Shown here: positions 33,664-44,549 of the stretch, one piece after another | Layout: each line of letters starts with the position of its first letter | Position numbering within the stretch: the stretch's first letter is position 1 | Origin: Gonatopus flavifemur | Taxonomy: Eukaryota; Arthropoda; Insecta; Hymenoptera; Dryinidae | Direction of reading: 5' to 3' | DNA: 64,000 nt | NCBI GenBank assembly: GCA_018340375.1 | Contig: JAFFJZ010000002.1 | Span: forward strand, 13,162,001 to 13,226,000 | The notes under the pieces: model-generated | Seen by the model: only the letters and a program-made list of their open reading frames with translations | The model's database searches: none | Told to the model about the DNA's origin: nothing | Translations under genes and position numbers: made by a program

Positions 33664-34386
33664 GAGGGGGGGGGGGGGGTTAATTCGATCAAAAAATAGC
33701 CTATTTTTATGAATTTTTATTGAAAAACCAGTTGATTTGAATGAATTTATTTTGACGGGATATTATTAAGTAACGTTTAAAATATATTGTGTAAAATTTT
33801 CATTGAAAAATATCCAGATATGCGCCGGTGGAAGCAATTATTAATGAGCGCCAAAAAAAAAGGGTTTTGCGGTGGACAACATAACTCAGGATTGGATCAT
33901 CTGAAACAAGAAAATCGAAAAGATTCTGTTAGTTTATGAGTTTTTCTAGGTAACCTCGTCGAGTTTTTTTTTTTTTCAATTTTTGGATTTTTTATGGCAC
34001 TTATAAGTCAAAATACCGATTTTTGACGCAAAAAATCAACAATTAAGTCGTTATAAAATATACTTTAGATTAACAAAAAAAAAAACTCGACGAGGTTACC
34101 TAGAAAAACTCATAAACTAACAGAATCTTTTTGTTTTTTTTGTTTCAGATGATCCAATCCTGAGTTATGTTGTCCACCGCAAAACCCTTTTTTTTTTTGG
34201 CGCTCATTAAAAATTGCTTCCACCGGCGCATATCTGGATATTTTTCAATGAAAATTTTACACAATATATTTCAAATGTTACTTAATAATATCCCGTTAAA
34301 ATAAATTCATTTAAATCAACTGGTTTTTCAATAAAAATTCATAAAAATAGGCTATTTTTTGATCGAATTAACCCCCCCCCCCCCTC
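33664..34386. mobile_element. Large foldback with poly(G)/poly(C) termini
   Basis: Two ~311-bp arms (33666-33976 and 34074-34384) are inverted copies, about 97 percent identical by eye, around a 97-bp spacer. The left terminus is a run of 14 G and the right terminus 13 C. Inside each arm are CGCCGGTGGAAGCAA, GCGGTGGACAACATAACTCA and GGTAACCTCGTCGAG, with long A/T runs. The arms carry no ORF of note. A 7-bp TTAAGCG occurs just outside both ends (33649-33655 and 34393-34399). The superfamily is not recognised. Confidence 0.9.
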
Positions 34387-34523
34387 CCCCCCTTAAGCGG
34401 ATTGCACGACGGAAAGAGAGACAGAAACAGCACGAAGCGTGCGCCTGGTGTGGGTAATCGAATTCTAGGAAAAACTCTTTCCCCTTGGGGCCTTTTGCGT
34501 TCTTATTGAGAGGTCGGACTATA

Positions 34524-35220
34524 TTAAGGGGTCTTTCTGGGTAGAATTTTCGAGAAAAATTTTGTTTTCAAACATTTTTCTCTCATAAAAAGAATTGAGA
34601 TGTCATTTTGGAAATTTGGAGGTCGTTCATTAAACATCAGATATTACAAAAAAATTGTTTTCAGATAAAAAAAATTCATTTTTTGTTATACCAGTTTAAA
34701 CAAAACAACACCAAAAAATGATGTTGCCCAGTGATTCAAGGCGACTGGATAATCTAAAAAAATTTTGAAAAGTGGCAAATCATTCCTTGTTGAAGTGCCT
34801 ATCGCATGAACTAGGATATTTTTTCTTCATCAGAAAATAACACAATGGCGGTCATCTGTCACAAAAATCAATTCTTGAAATTGGAAAATTGGATGCACAT
34901 CGGTCAATTTCTGAGCGATTAAAAAAATCCTAGTTCATGCGATAGCCACTTCAACAAGGAATAATTTGCCATTTCTTTGTTTTTTGGTTTTTCCAGATCA
35001 TCCGGTCGTCCCAAATCACTCTCACCGTCATTTTTCAGTGTTTGTTGTTGTTTGAATTAGTTTAACGAAAAAAACAAATTCGTTTGAATCTGGAAACTAA
35101 TTGTTTTGTAACATTTAAGGTCCGACAAACATACCTATAAATTTTCATAATGATATCTCAATCTTCTCTTCGAAAAAAAAAAATATTTTCTCGAAAATTT
35201 AAACCAGAAAAATCCTTTAG
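34524..35220. mobile_element. Foldback element, ~250-bp imperfect arms
   Basis: Inner arms are strong: CAAATCATTCCTTGTTGAAG and TATCGCATGAACTAGGAT on the left pair with ATCCTAGTTCATGCGATA and CTTCAACAAGGAATAATTTG on the right. Outer arms are weaker: AAGGGGTCTTTCTGGGT and AATTTTCGAGAAAA with TTTTCTCGAAAATTT and CCAGAAAAATCCTTT. It lies 130 bp after the poly(G) foldback but is unrelated in sequence. Confidence 0.8.
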
Positions 35221-35309
35221 AATCCACTACTTTTCATTACTACTTATGTGAAAAAATTTCCAAAATCATATATAAATTAATATTATATTATATCATATAT
35301 AAAATAATT

Positions 35310-35964
35310 TGGGGAACGACGGAGTTTTGGATGAAAAAAAATTAGACCACCTTCTCATTCTTTGTTCCGGAGCTATACCAATTCGAAGTTGCTGATTTCT
35401 GATGGACTGAGACCCAAAAAATTTCAAATCGCTGTAACTTCAAATTGGAAAATATGACAGGGTACACGGAAAAAATCAGTGACCCAAATTTGAGTTGACT
35501 AGTATTTCACTTTTGGACGGATCACAATTTGTTGAAGAATTTGTACACTGGATTTCAATAATTCGTTGACTCTTTCCATTATTTCGATGATGAAAATGAA
35601 AAGTGGATTCCATTGTTCGAATAGTGAACACAGTCAACGAATTATTGAAATCCAGTATATGAATTCTTTTCAAACTTGTGCTCTGTCCAAAACTGGCATA
35701 CTAGTCAACGAAAATTTGAACTACTTGTTTTTTCCGTGTAGTTTGATTTTTCTCCAGAGATCCGCCGTTTTCCGAGTTAGCGAATGGTTTCAAGTTCAAT
35801 TATGTAGCATAAAATGCTTTTGAGCGATTTGGATTTGGAAAAAGAAAAACAAAAATCCTCATATCTCGAGAATCAAGCCTTAAAAAAGTATTTTTCAAAC
35901 GGGAAATTATTTTGGCTGCAGAATTTGTCTTTAAAATCTAATCTACCCGACTCGGTCACCCTGT
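35310..35964. mobile_element. CACCCTGTA-terminus element, interrupted copy
   Basis: Matches the complete element at 62407-62969 in the same orientation: TTCTTTGTTCCGGAGCT, AAAAAATTTCAAATCGCTGT, GAGATCCGCCGTTTTCC, AATCCTCATATCTCGAGA, GGGAAATTATTTTGGCTGC and the right end CACCCTGTATAT. The left ~220 bp are missing. A 274-bp MITE interrupts it at 35465-35738. It has no protein-coding capacity that I can see. Confidence 0.7.
35465..35738. mobile_element. Foldback MITE, CACGGAAAAAATCAGTG family, nested
   Basis: CACGGAAAAAATCAGTGACC, CTGGATTTCAATAATTCG and TTGACT pair with CGAATTATTGAAATCCAG and TTTTTTCCGTG. TA on both sides (35463-35464 and 35739-35740). The uninterrupted relative at 62.7 kb has a single TA at the same place, which confirms the boundary and the duplication. 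ORFs across it are spurious. Confidence 0.9.
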
Positions 35965-35969
35965 ATATA

Positions 35970-37180
35970 TTCTTAAAGTATCATTACTAATTGACACCAA
36001 TGATAAATTCAAACATAACCAACTTCCGAGATCGTTGATGCTCACGGTATTGTTCAATAAACCTGAGTTTTTATAATTCCATCAAATTAAAAATACCTTC
36101 TAAGAACTGTTGTATTATTGCGATCAAAATCTATCGCCATTACGCAACAGAAACACTCGATATGACATAAACGTAAATCGATAGTCAGATAAATGTATTT
36201 CGCTGGAATAACGTGATTATCACAATCGATAAAATTTTTGTTACAATGGGATATGGCAATGACAATTCGTACGACTAATGGAAATATTTCTTACATATAA
36301 TGCTGATGAGGAGTCCTTGAAAGGGCAGAGCGAACATCACCGATAGTATTTTGCAAAGAACGGACGTTTTTTTTTCAATCGTCTTCAATCTGTTGTCTTT
36401 CATCCGGTTTTCATCCAAAGAATCCGAGACATTGATATTCCCCAAGGATGGTTACCGGATCAACGATGATCTTCGCATTTCCTCAATAATTGCTTGTACA
36501 AGCTCGGAATATTCAAATATAAATTGTGGAATTTTTCTCACGAATGCGCACTCGATTACACGGTTGAGTTTGATGTTACCTTCAACTTGTGTAATTTTCT
36601 TCTAATCTTTCTCTCGGTACGAGCATTCCTCCCGATCGCTCTCCCCTCCATCCTCACATCCCTCCCTAGTTACAATTCTTACAATTTCTATATAGATTAT
36701 GTACGCTTGTCCTGCCGTCTGGAATTTTGTATAAAATTTGTATACAGATTATATATAATGACTGCGACTACCAACATTTCTCATGTTCGGTTTTATATAC
36801 TATATATTCAATTCAAATTTCAAGTAAAAGATCTCTCGACAGAACAAGATTCAACGCTTTCAATTTTACATGTTTTTTTGGGGCCGGAACTGTTTTCTTT
36901 ATAAGGATACAAATTTGGAATATGCATCTTAGATTCGGTCACATAGATCAAGTTGAATATTGTACAATTGTTGAGGGATAATATGACCTTGCGGTGAAGA
37001 AATTATTTTGTCATTTTCTAAAATCTACCACGAACAACAGAAACATTTTTGAAATATGGGGGTTTGAGCGCATAAAAGTACTAGTCTTTGAGTACCAGAA
37101 ACCCATACTCTTATATCTTTTCAATGCAAAATGATGGCGTATCATTCTATCCGAGAAAATTCTGTTGATCCACATGCACT
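35970..37180. other. No supported gene; pyrimidine-rich tract
   Basis: 36600-36669 is pyrimidine-rich and ends CACATCCCTCCCTAG, an acceptor-like signal followed by about 100 open codons in one plus-strand frame to 36981. A second frame is open from 36494 to 36904. Neither shows a recognisable domain, so I do not call an exon. Confidence 0.3.
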
Positions 37181-37186
37181 GAAAAA

Positions 37187-37428
37187 AAAATTTATTCCAG
37201 TCAAATAAATATTTATTTGTCCTGTACCAAAGAAATATTCATTAGAATTAACAAAATATTCTTTGGAACCATAATAATTTATTTGAATTAAATAGATGGT
37301 TTTAATCGTTTATTTGATTCCAATAAATTATTTTGGTTCCAAAGAATATTTTGTTAATTCTAATGAATATTTCTTTGGTACAGGACAAATAACTATTTAT
37401 TTGACTGGAATAAATTTTTTTTTCAGTG
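37187..37428. mobile_element. Foldback MITE, CACTGARAAA family, copy 2
   Basis: CACTGAAAAAAAAATTTATT and CCAGTCAAATAAATATTTAT on the left pair with ATAACTATTTATTTGACTGG and AATAAA...TTTCAGTG on the right. Flanks are TG on both sides (37185-37186 and 37429-37430). It is closely related to 585-839, with better preserved arms, so it is probably younger. Confidence 0.9.
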
Positions 37429-37434
37429 TGGGCG

Positions 37435-40400
37435 TACCACTACAGGTCACAATTTTGATTGTAGAACGAAAAACCAAAAGTTTTTTCAAAATATTGTTCA
37501 AAATGAAGTGAACGACGTAGGATTTTTCTGATAAACTGAATTTTACAGATTTTATGAGCGATTTTCGATCGATGTAAGGGGAAAAACCAAAAACAAGAAT
37601 TCAAATGAACTGTGGGTTGTATCGAGCATCCGAAGGTGGTTTCATATTGGCCACTATTTTCATATATTTTTCTTGAATACTACGAACTTCACATAACGAA
37701 CTATACAACGCAGGATAACTCTTCGATGCTTGAATAGAAAATTATTTCCGTCAAGAAGTTGACTTGCGTCCCTAAACATAAAAATTTGTCAACACAAGCG
37801 GTTTCAACCTCGAAGACTGGAAAGTATGTAAGTACGTTTGAATAAGATATTATGATCGCTTTTGGCAATTTTTCAAATCAACATACGATGAAATAAGTCA
37901 GGCCGTTCAACATAATGCATTCTTTAAATCATTTCTTGTCATTGACGAAATGAAAGTTTTACACGAATGAAAAAATGTTTGAGCTCGCAAAACTGAGAAA
38001 CCCGTTGAGTGTATCGGCCAGGTGTTGATGTACATTTTCAACTTTAAAACGTATGTTTTTTTGGCAATGAATACAAATCAAAACGGATGATAAAACATGT
38101 ATGTTTTGAAGGAAATGGCATCTAAAAGATTACAATATTCTATGGACGATATGAAAAAAGCTATTGCTGCTGTACAAAATGGATCATTCATACGACAAGC
38201 AAGCTAATCATCCAATGTTCTACGATCGACCCTACAAGATTTTATTATGATTCAAAAAATTAAAATGCTGATGAAGAATGGAAATAGACAGCCGAATAAT
38301 TCATCCTGCATCAATAAACCATATTATATTCCAATAAGAAATGTATTCATCAATTGCCGGCTGAAAGCCTCATTCCATGGTGGCTGGAATGATCAGCAAC
38401 CGGCCGATATTTGCATCATCAAAGAACTTTTTATTTTGGCGATTACTAAAAATAAATCTGTGTATTTAGAGTCGATTTAAATGGATATTCTGTCATAATA
38501 ATGTATCAGAAATCATACTATAATCTTAAATGATTGAAATATTCAACTGAATATTCAAAATTCTCGATGGACGAGGAGAAAGTGTTCCAACCCACAGTTA
38601 CCTTATCCTTTTATTACTCGGAACTAATTTTCACAACTAACTTCAGTTCATTCGGTCAAATGAATTATTTTTTTTCGGTGCAAGGTGATATCACCCCTTA
38701 AGAGGAATTTCCTTACGCAGAAAACCATCTCGATTCCCCTTATCGCAGCATCAAATACGTAAAAAATGAGAAATTCATTTATTCGAAACAATAGGAATAA
38801 CTTGGAAGTTATGATCTATAATACTTGTATTGGGAATTCTTCGGTAGAAATGGTTCGTATCTACGAATTTCAAGCTTTCATTCAAATGTTAACTGCAATT
38901 TTTCTTCTATATAGATTCAAGAGATTTCTTAAATTCATCAGGAAGACGCCATACAAGCAATCACAAATTGAATAAAACGAAGTTATGCCCCAACGCCCCA
39001 TTTGATTCCAATAACCACTGTTATATTGATATGATACACATTCATACTTCAATAACTACGTTTGATGACGTAACATTGTTTATGTGAAACCATGCGTATC
39101 TACCCCAAATGAGGTTTCGATACTACTTTTTGTATGTGTATACAACAGAATCATCAAAATCAGTGAACCATATTTCTACCAATGTTTCCAATTAATGACC
39201 ACTGCCCATGAATATTTGGAGAAGAGAAATCTGGTACTTCATTTTATCGGTGAGCTTTTGAAATCGAATTTTAATGTTAATTATTATCATAAACAATGAA
39301 AAATATCAATGTTACATGACAATCATCAGAATTCTTTTATAACTGTATGCATATATCCATGCAATAATGAAAAATTTTCATATTTTTCAATTGTTTATTG
39401 AATTATATAAGATCAGAATTGGACGGTTCTTTCCTATAGATTCATTTCGAAATCAAAAAATGTGTAACCACAGTATGATCAAAACCATATCTCGTTCTTT
39501 TTGATGAAGAACAGCAGTCTCAACGAATAGTGGAATAATTTTTATCATTTTTCTCACTCCGAATAAGATCTGTGATATGAAAAAGATGTATTTTCATTTC
39601 CTTTCATAAATTTCAGTCCCATCCCTGCTAAAAATGTCGTATACAAAGTCGAACAAAAGCGAATCAAAATTAAATACTGTTCGATCTGTTTCTATTCGCT
39701 GCGGCTTTTGTCCCTTTTTTTGTGTAAACCTACCCGATTTTTTTAAACTTTGGTATAATTTGAGAATTTAAGAATAATTGAGGTATGATGAAAATCAATT
39801 CATATACGTAAATGTTTCATAATAATCCTATAGTTGAATGTTTTCTTACCGAACCGTGCGAATTTTATGTACGAAATACGTATATAATTATCTGTAAGAT
39901 ATGCGCCCTCAGGGAATTTTATATTTGAAATTATTAGACGAAGCATAGTACTCGTGGGATGTACGGACTAGATTATTATGATAGAAACGATAACTCTGAA
40001 TGTTCTCACCAGCGTACATCTTGAACTCAAGGAGAATTGAGGTGAACTATCGCATACTTGTGGTGCTTTCTACCGCAATAAATTGTACCCTATTGTTGTG
40101 ATATGGACATATTGATTGGTATTATACGGTTTTCCTTGTGTACGAAATATAAGTGATTTGTATTAACTCTTATTTTCAGACGAGCGTCATTTATGAAGTT
40201 CATCTGTTTTTAACGTTTCAATTAGTTGTAACTTTGTTCGAGTTTTTATTTGTTATTCCAAAAATCAGAGATTTTTTTCAGAGAATGTTGAATCCTGTAC
40301 AAAATAATTGCAAAGTTCAAAACATTCTTGATGAAATATTTCTTTTTCATGCAGGAATTTCGTTTTATTAAATGCCATTCACAAAAATAATAATGGAATA

Positions 40401-40790
40401 AAAATAAACAATCATAACCGTTGATGTATTTAGTAAAGGAATAGGGATCACTTGATGTTATGAGATCAGAGATTAGATTTTCATTTCCGAAGTGATGGAA
40501 TTCTGTCACTGATGAATAGAAACTGGGATGATTCTGGGTCACATTTGAAATGTAATTCCACAATATTTGCAGTTCATTGTAATATATAGTGATTTTTCAG
40601 GTGACCTCTAAAGTTGTCAAGTGGTTTGGTGAAATAAACTTAGAAAATCAATAACCAAAATAAGATTGGAACGAAATGACAGAATCCCTCCTCGAAGGAA
40701 TAGTTTTCAAGTATGTTTCAAATAATAACCATAGTGAATCCTACACTGGGAAAATTTCATATTTGGATTTATTTGGATTGACATGGATTG
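37435..40790. other. No recognisable feature
   Basis: A long stretch of AT-rich, apparently unique sequence with only short ORFs. I found no inverted repeat of note. Confidence 0.4.
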
Positions 40791-40795
40791 GATTG

Positions 40796-41199
40796 CTCGG
40801 AGGAAAAAATTCGTTGTGACAGCAAAATGAAAAAGAAAAGTATCAACTCAAGTATTTATCGTGAAAATAGTATTTCAAAGTATTGAATTTCGATACTTTT
40901 TCAATACTGATGAGCATCGAAATCCAATGCTGTTTTTTTTATAAGAGTTTTGCTGTGACAGCGATTTTTTAGCTGTGGTAATAAAAATTGTTGACTTCTC
41001 CAGCAAAATTTGTTGGCTATTATATATATAATACGGCAATTCGCCGGACGAGCAAACATTCTCCACTGACACTGCTAAAGAATCGCTGTCATAGCTCGCG
41101 AGATTGTTGTGGTAGCAAATAGTTTGCTGTTACAGCAGAAAATCTGCTCCCCCGACAAAAGGAACATTTCGCTATCACAGCAAATTTCTTTTCTCCGTG
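40796..41199. mobile_element. MITE, GCTG-nnn-CAGC family, copy 2
   Basis: Left CGGAGGAAAAAATTCGTTGT and right CGCTATCACAGC with AAATTTCTTTTCTCCGTG, followed by TA. The body holds TTTGCTGTGACAGCGA, TCGCTGTCATAGC, TTTGCTGTTACAGCAG and related units about 20 bp apart, as in the copy at 66-433. About 85 bp at 40830-40915 is a different, AGTATT-based palindrome block shared with 32818-32868. Confidence 0.75.
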
Positions 41200-41204
41200 T
41201 AGTA

Positions 41205-42240
41205 GGTTCATATTCAAATGAACTATTTCTTTGGAAGCATTGAGAAAATCCGAGCAAACAGTTAGGCCGGGAATCTAACATCCATTACCAAGAAATATCC
41301 CATTTACGATATAAACCTCTTATCGAATGCATCTCGATTCCACTCGCATTTGTTTACATTAATACATATTTCAAACTCAAACATGGGACATCGAAAATAT
41401 ATATCAAATTGTATGACATATCGTCTGCGATGTATTCTGATCACGCACGAAACAGAATGACATATTATTTCAAAAGTATATTTTTCTTGTTTCCTCCACT
41501 GTTCTGCGAATTACGTAACTGGAGAGAACTGTTCAACTTTTCGAGGTTTTGGAATGTTTTACAAACAGACTCATCGTTAGAATCTAAATGAATGACTCTT
41601 CCTTCTGTATTATCTCGATATTTGTTGCTGATGAACGGAATATAATTTCAAAGCTTACCCCTTTTGATTCTTCTATTTCTCGAAAGAATCATTTACAATG
41701 ATTCCATGTCATAAATCTTTCAATCTTTTAATTTTCGAATATGCACGTACAAATTGATTCGAAATAATCGTACTCTCTCCTTCTTTTCCTCATTCATGAT
41801 GAGACATAAAATTTTCGAATCCGAATAGTGTGAAGAAGTAATCGTATTTGGATTATTCAACACAGTTTTGCGTGATTTATTCCGGAGAATAAGCGGGATT
41901 TGCGAATCGTCTTCTCATTTGTATATGAATAAATATTACATTGCTCTAATTTATCATTGAATGATTGCAGTTTTGAATTACAAATTGGAAAACAAGTATG
42001 GTAATGAGGTATTATCATTTCACGAACCTATTATAATACACATCACATTATTCGATGATAAAGATTATATGTCGTTTAATTATAATTTCCACTAAAATTC
42101 ATGGATAATTAGAGAAAATCGTTTTCATGCAGCAGGGAGCTGAATCTTTCGCTCGGTTTTATAAGCGGGTTATCGCATTATGTAATTAAATATTGTATAT
42201 TTATTCGAGAGATGAGATTTGCATATTTTTTCAATCATTC
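41205..42240. other. No recognisable feature
   Basis: AT-rich unique-looking sequence. Confidence 0.4.
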
Positions 42241-42246
42241 CTGCAG

Positions 42247-42472
42247 TTTTCGATAATACACTTCGCGAATGCTATGTTGAACTTCGCATTTTGAAAGATT
42301 TTGTTTTTGTCGATCATTCGGAATGTTTGATAATAATATTTGGATCAAGTAGAGTGAAAATGAAGAAAATGATTCTGGAAGCAAAGTTTTTTTCGATAAA
42401 GACGAGAGAGGAGCGTATAGAATTGGGACAAAAGCTCCGATTTCACGACGTGCCGTTTGTCTACTTTCCCTT
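42247..42472 (+). CDS. Candidate internal exon
   Basis: 226 nt bounded by an acceptor-like TTTTTTCAATCATTCCTGCAG (ending 42246) and a donor-like CCCTT|GTGAGG. One frame is open throughout (frame of the ATG at 42219) and encodes ...LRECYVELRILKDFVFVDHS... and ...KTREERIELGQKLRFHDVPF.... Codons favour G in first position, as coding DNA does. No family is recognised. An 82-codon ORF also runs on the opposite strand, which weakens the call. Confidence 0.25.
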
Positions 42473-42479
42473 GTGAGGA

Positions 42480-43535
42480 TCAATGTAGATTAGGATCTTT
42501 GCTGATATACCGTCTATAGATTCATAGATCACTGTTCCTTTTCACCTCGAATTTCCACGAGAAACTTTGTTTCTTCTCGATATTGAAGATCCTCACATTG
42601 AAAACAAGAGATATTTTTTCTCATCAGTTCCAGGGTACCCGAATTGAACGCTAGAACAAAATGCATTTCAAATACACGCAAGGGGTTGTTGTATTCATCA
42701 CGATCTTATATATTCTCTTCACTTTCATGATGCTGTATAAGACAATGTAACAATCGCGATACCGACATGAAACGAACTTTTCGTTTTCCGTACCTTCAGA
42801 TTTTTTAAAATTTTTCCAATAATTCGTGAATGATTCTTGCCAATTTTCTTTGTTTTCAAACAATTTACTACAAATATCTCGAAACTGCAGTAATCTACTG
42901 CGCAGATTCTCCCTGCACAATGATCGCATTAATGAACATTTCAATCGTGCTGTTAATTACATCAACCGAATAATGCGGTCTGCAAAGATATGAATTTGTC
43001 AAAATGATCAACCACGAAATACGATTTCGTTCCAACTTCGATGTAGTGCGTCATCGTTGGTGGATTTTTGTTCGCTGAGAATAGATTTGGTGATCCGAAT
43101 AACTTAAAAAATCAGGTCTTGGAGGAAAGGGGGTCCGTAGATGCATAGTAGCCATTCACCAAATATTTTGTTGTTTTTCTCTATAGCTCACAAAAACATT
43201 GTACGCATCAGAGTGTGTTGTCAAGATTCATTGGAATTGATTTGTCAATGTCACGGGGAACATGAAAATGATGTATGGTTTTGCATATAGATTTTGTACT
43301 CTCAGTTGGCAAGATATTGGATCAATTTTGGAGAGATGATGAATATCATATGTGTAGTTTGTGAATTATCTTTGCGCTGTTGTGGTAGATCTGTTCAATG
43401 ACCTTTTTTTTCTACGCTGCTTGTAGTACTTGGAAGAAGGAAGAATCTCAGAAAAACGATTATCGCTTTATATATTGAGTTTAGAAATCACTGTTATGAA
43501 ATGATAGTGTCAATTCCAATACTTACCGCAAAAAT
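42480..43535. other. No recognisable feature
   Basis: A 97-codon minus-strand ORF (42651-42944) has no recognisable domain. No repeats seen. Confidence 0.35.
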
Positions 43536-43539
43536 AAGA

Positions 43540-43976
43540 TACAAGCCCACATAAAAATCTTCAGGCTCCGCCAATGCTGACGACGGAATATAGCTAGACG
43601 CAAGGCTGCCAGCCAAAGCTGGGCAATCTATGTAGGGACAAGGATGGTTGACAATGGTCTTAACATTGTACCAATATGGGAAGTCATAAATCGACTTCGT
43701 TGATCCATCATTGATCATTGGCTGCGCCACGCTTGGCCCATCCTTCAACCAATATTGCTTGAAGGAAAAAGCATGCTTTCAACAGAGGCTCTCTAGGGCT
43801 TGGCGGGACACTGCTCCAAGCATTGGGCAACTCTGAATGACAATGGATTCTCATGTTGCACCAAGCATGGGTCGTAGCTTGGTCCAGCTTGGGCAATAGC
43901 TTGGCTCAGCTTGGGCGATGGCCTCGCTCAGTTTAGGCGTTAGCTTGACTCGACTTGAGTAATAGCTTGGCTAAGA
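43540..43976. repeat. CTTGG-rich palindromic repeat region
   Basis: Variants of GCTTGGNNNAGC, GCTTGGCCCATCC, CCAAGCATTGGGCAA and GGCTGCCAGCC recur across the segment, and it finishes with the 22-bp tandem repeat. GC content is clearly higher than the surroundings. It is probably a decayed element related to 44277-44546. The ORFs at 43494-43896 (minus) follow the repeats and are not genes. Confidence 0.5.
43875..43975 (+). repeat. 22-bp tandem repeat, ~4.6 units
   Basis: Four 22-bp units start at 43875, 43897, 43919 and 43941, with a partial fifth at 43963. The core is TAGCTTGGCTCAGCTTGGGC plus two variable bases. Units 1 and 2 are nearly identical; unit 3 is the most diverged. Confidence 0.85.
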
Positions 43977-44276
43977 GTGAAACTTCCTTCTCAAACAGCA
44001 AATTACAATAACTCTCACCAGAGTGATGCTTGTTTCCTGCGAGTGACGAACCAAGCATTCAATCAATATATAAGTCTCCTTTGAAGATTCCATGACAGAA
44101 ATGATTCTTCATCTGTTTCCAGACCCGCCTACTTCTACGCCATGACCACCGGATTTACGTCATTCATCAGTTTAAACTAATCAGAAAAATTACATGTTGA
44201 AATTCCCCGACATTCATTTCGTTCAATCGAAATGATAGAATGGATTTTTTATTTTATTTTCAATTACAATAGAAAA

Positions 44277-44546
44277 TAAAAATGACCATTGGCATGAGAT
44301 GGGCGCAACCCTGCCGCAAGATTGCTACAGCGTTGGCTCATCCTTGGCGAACAAATTTTTGTATGGTCTGCCATTGACGGCATATGCTATCACAACCCTG
44401 TTTCCAGTGTTGGGTCTTGATTTTGGAAACAAATGGGCTGAGGTTGAAATGATGTTATCATTTCAGAGTTGCGCCATGCCTGGTAGCCTAGGCTCGGCCC
44501 ATCTTGGTGAGCCTTGCGGCAACCTAGCGCCCATGGTCAATTTTTA
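44277..44546. mobile_element. MITE, TAAAAATTGACCAT ends
   Basis: TAAAAATGACCATTGGCATG and GGGCGCAACC on the left match CTAGCGCCCATGGTCAATTT and TTA on the right. The interior contains GGTAGCCTAGGCTCGGCC and CATCTTGGTGAGCC, in the same style as the CTTGG repeats 300 bp upstream. The 112-codon ORF at 44299-44637 spans the element and is not a gene. Confidence 0.7.
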
Positions 44547-44549
44547 CCT

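Noticed and set aside
36494..36981. Two long overlapping plus-strand frames after a pyrimidine tract
   Set aside because: Two frames are open at once and neither shows a domain; more likely low stop density than coding.
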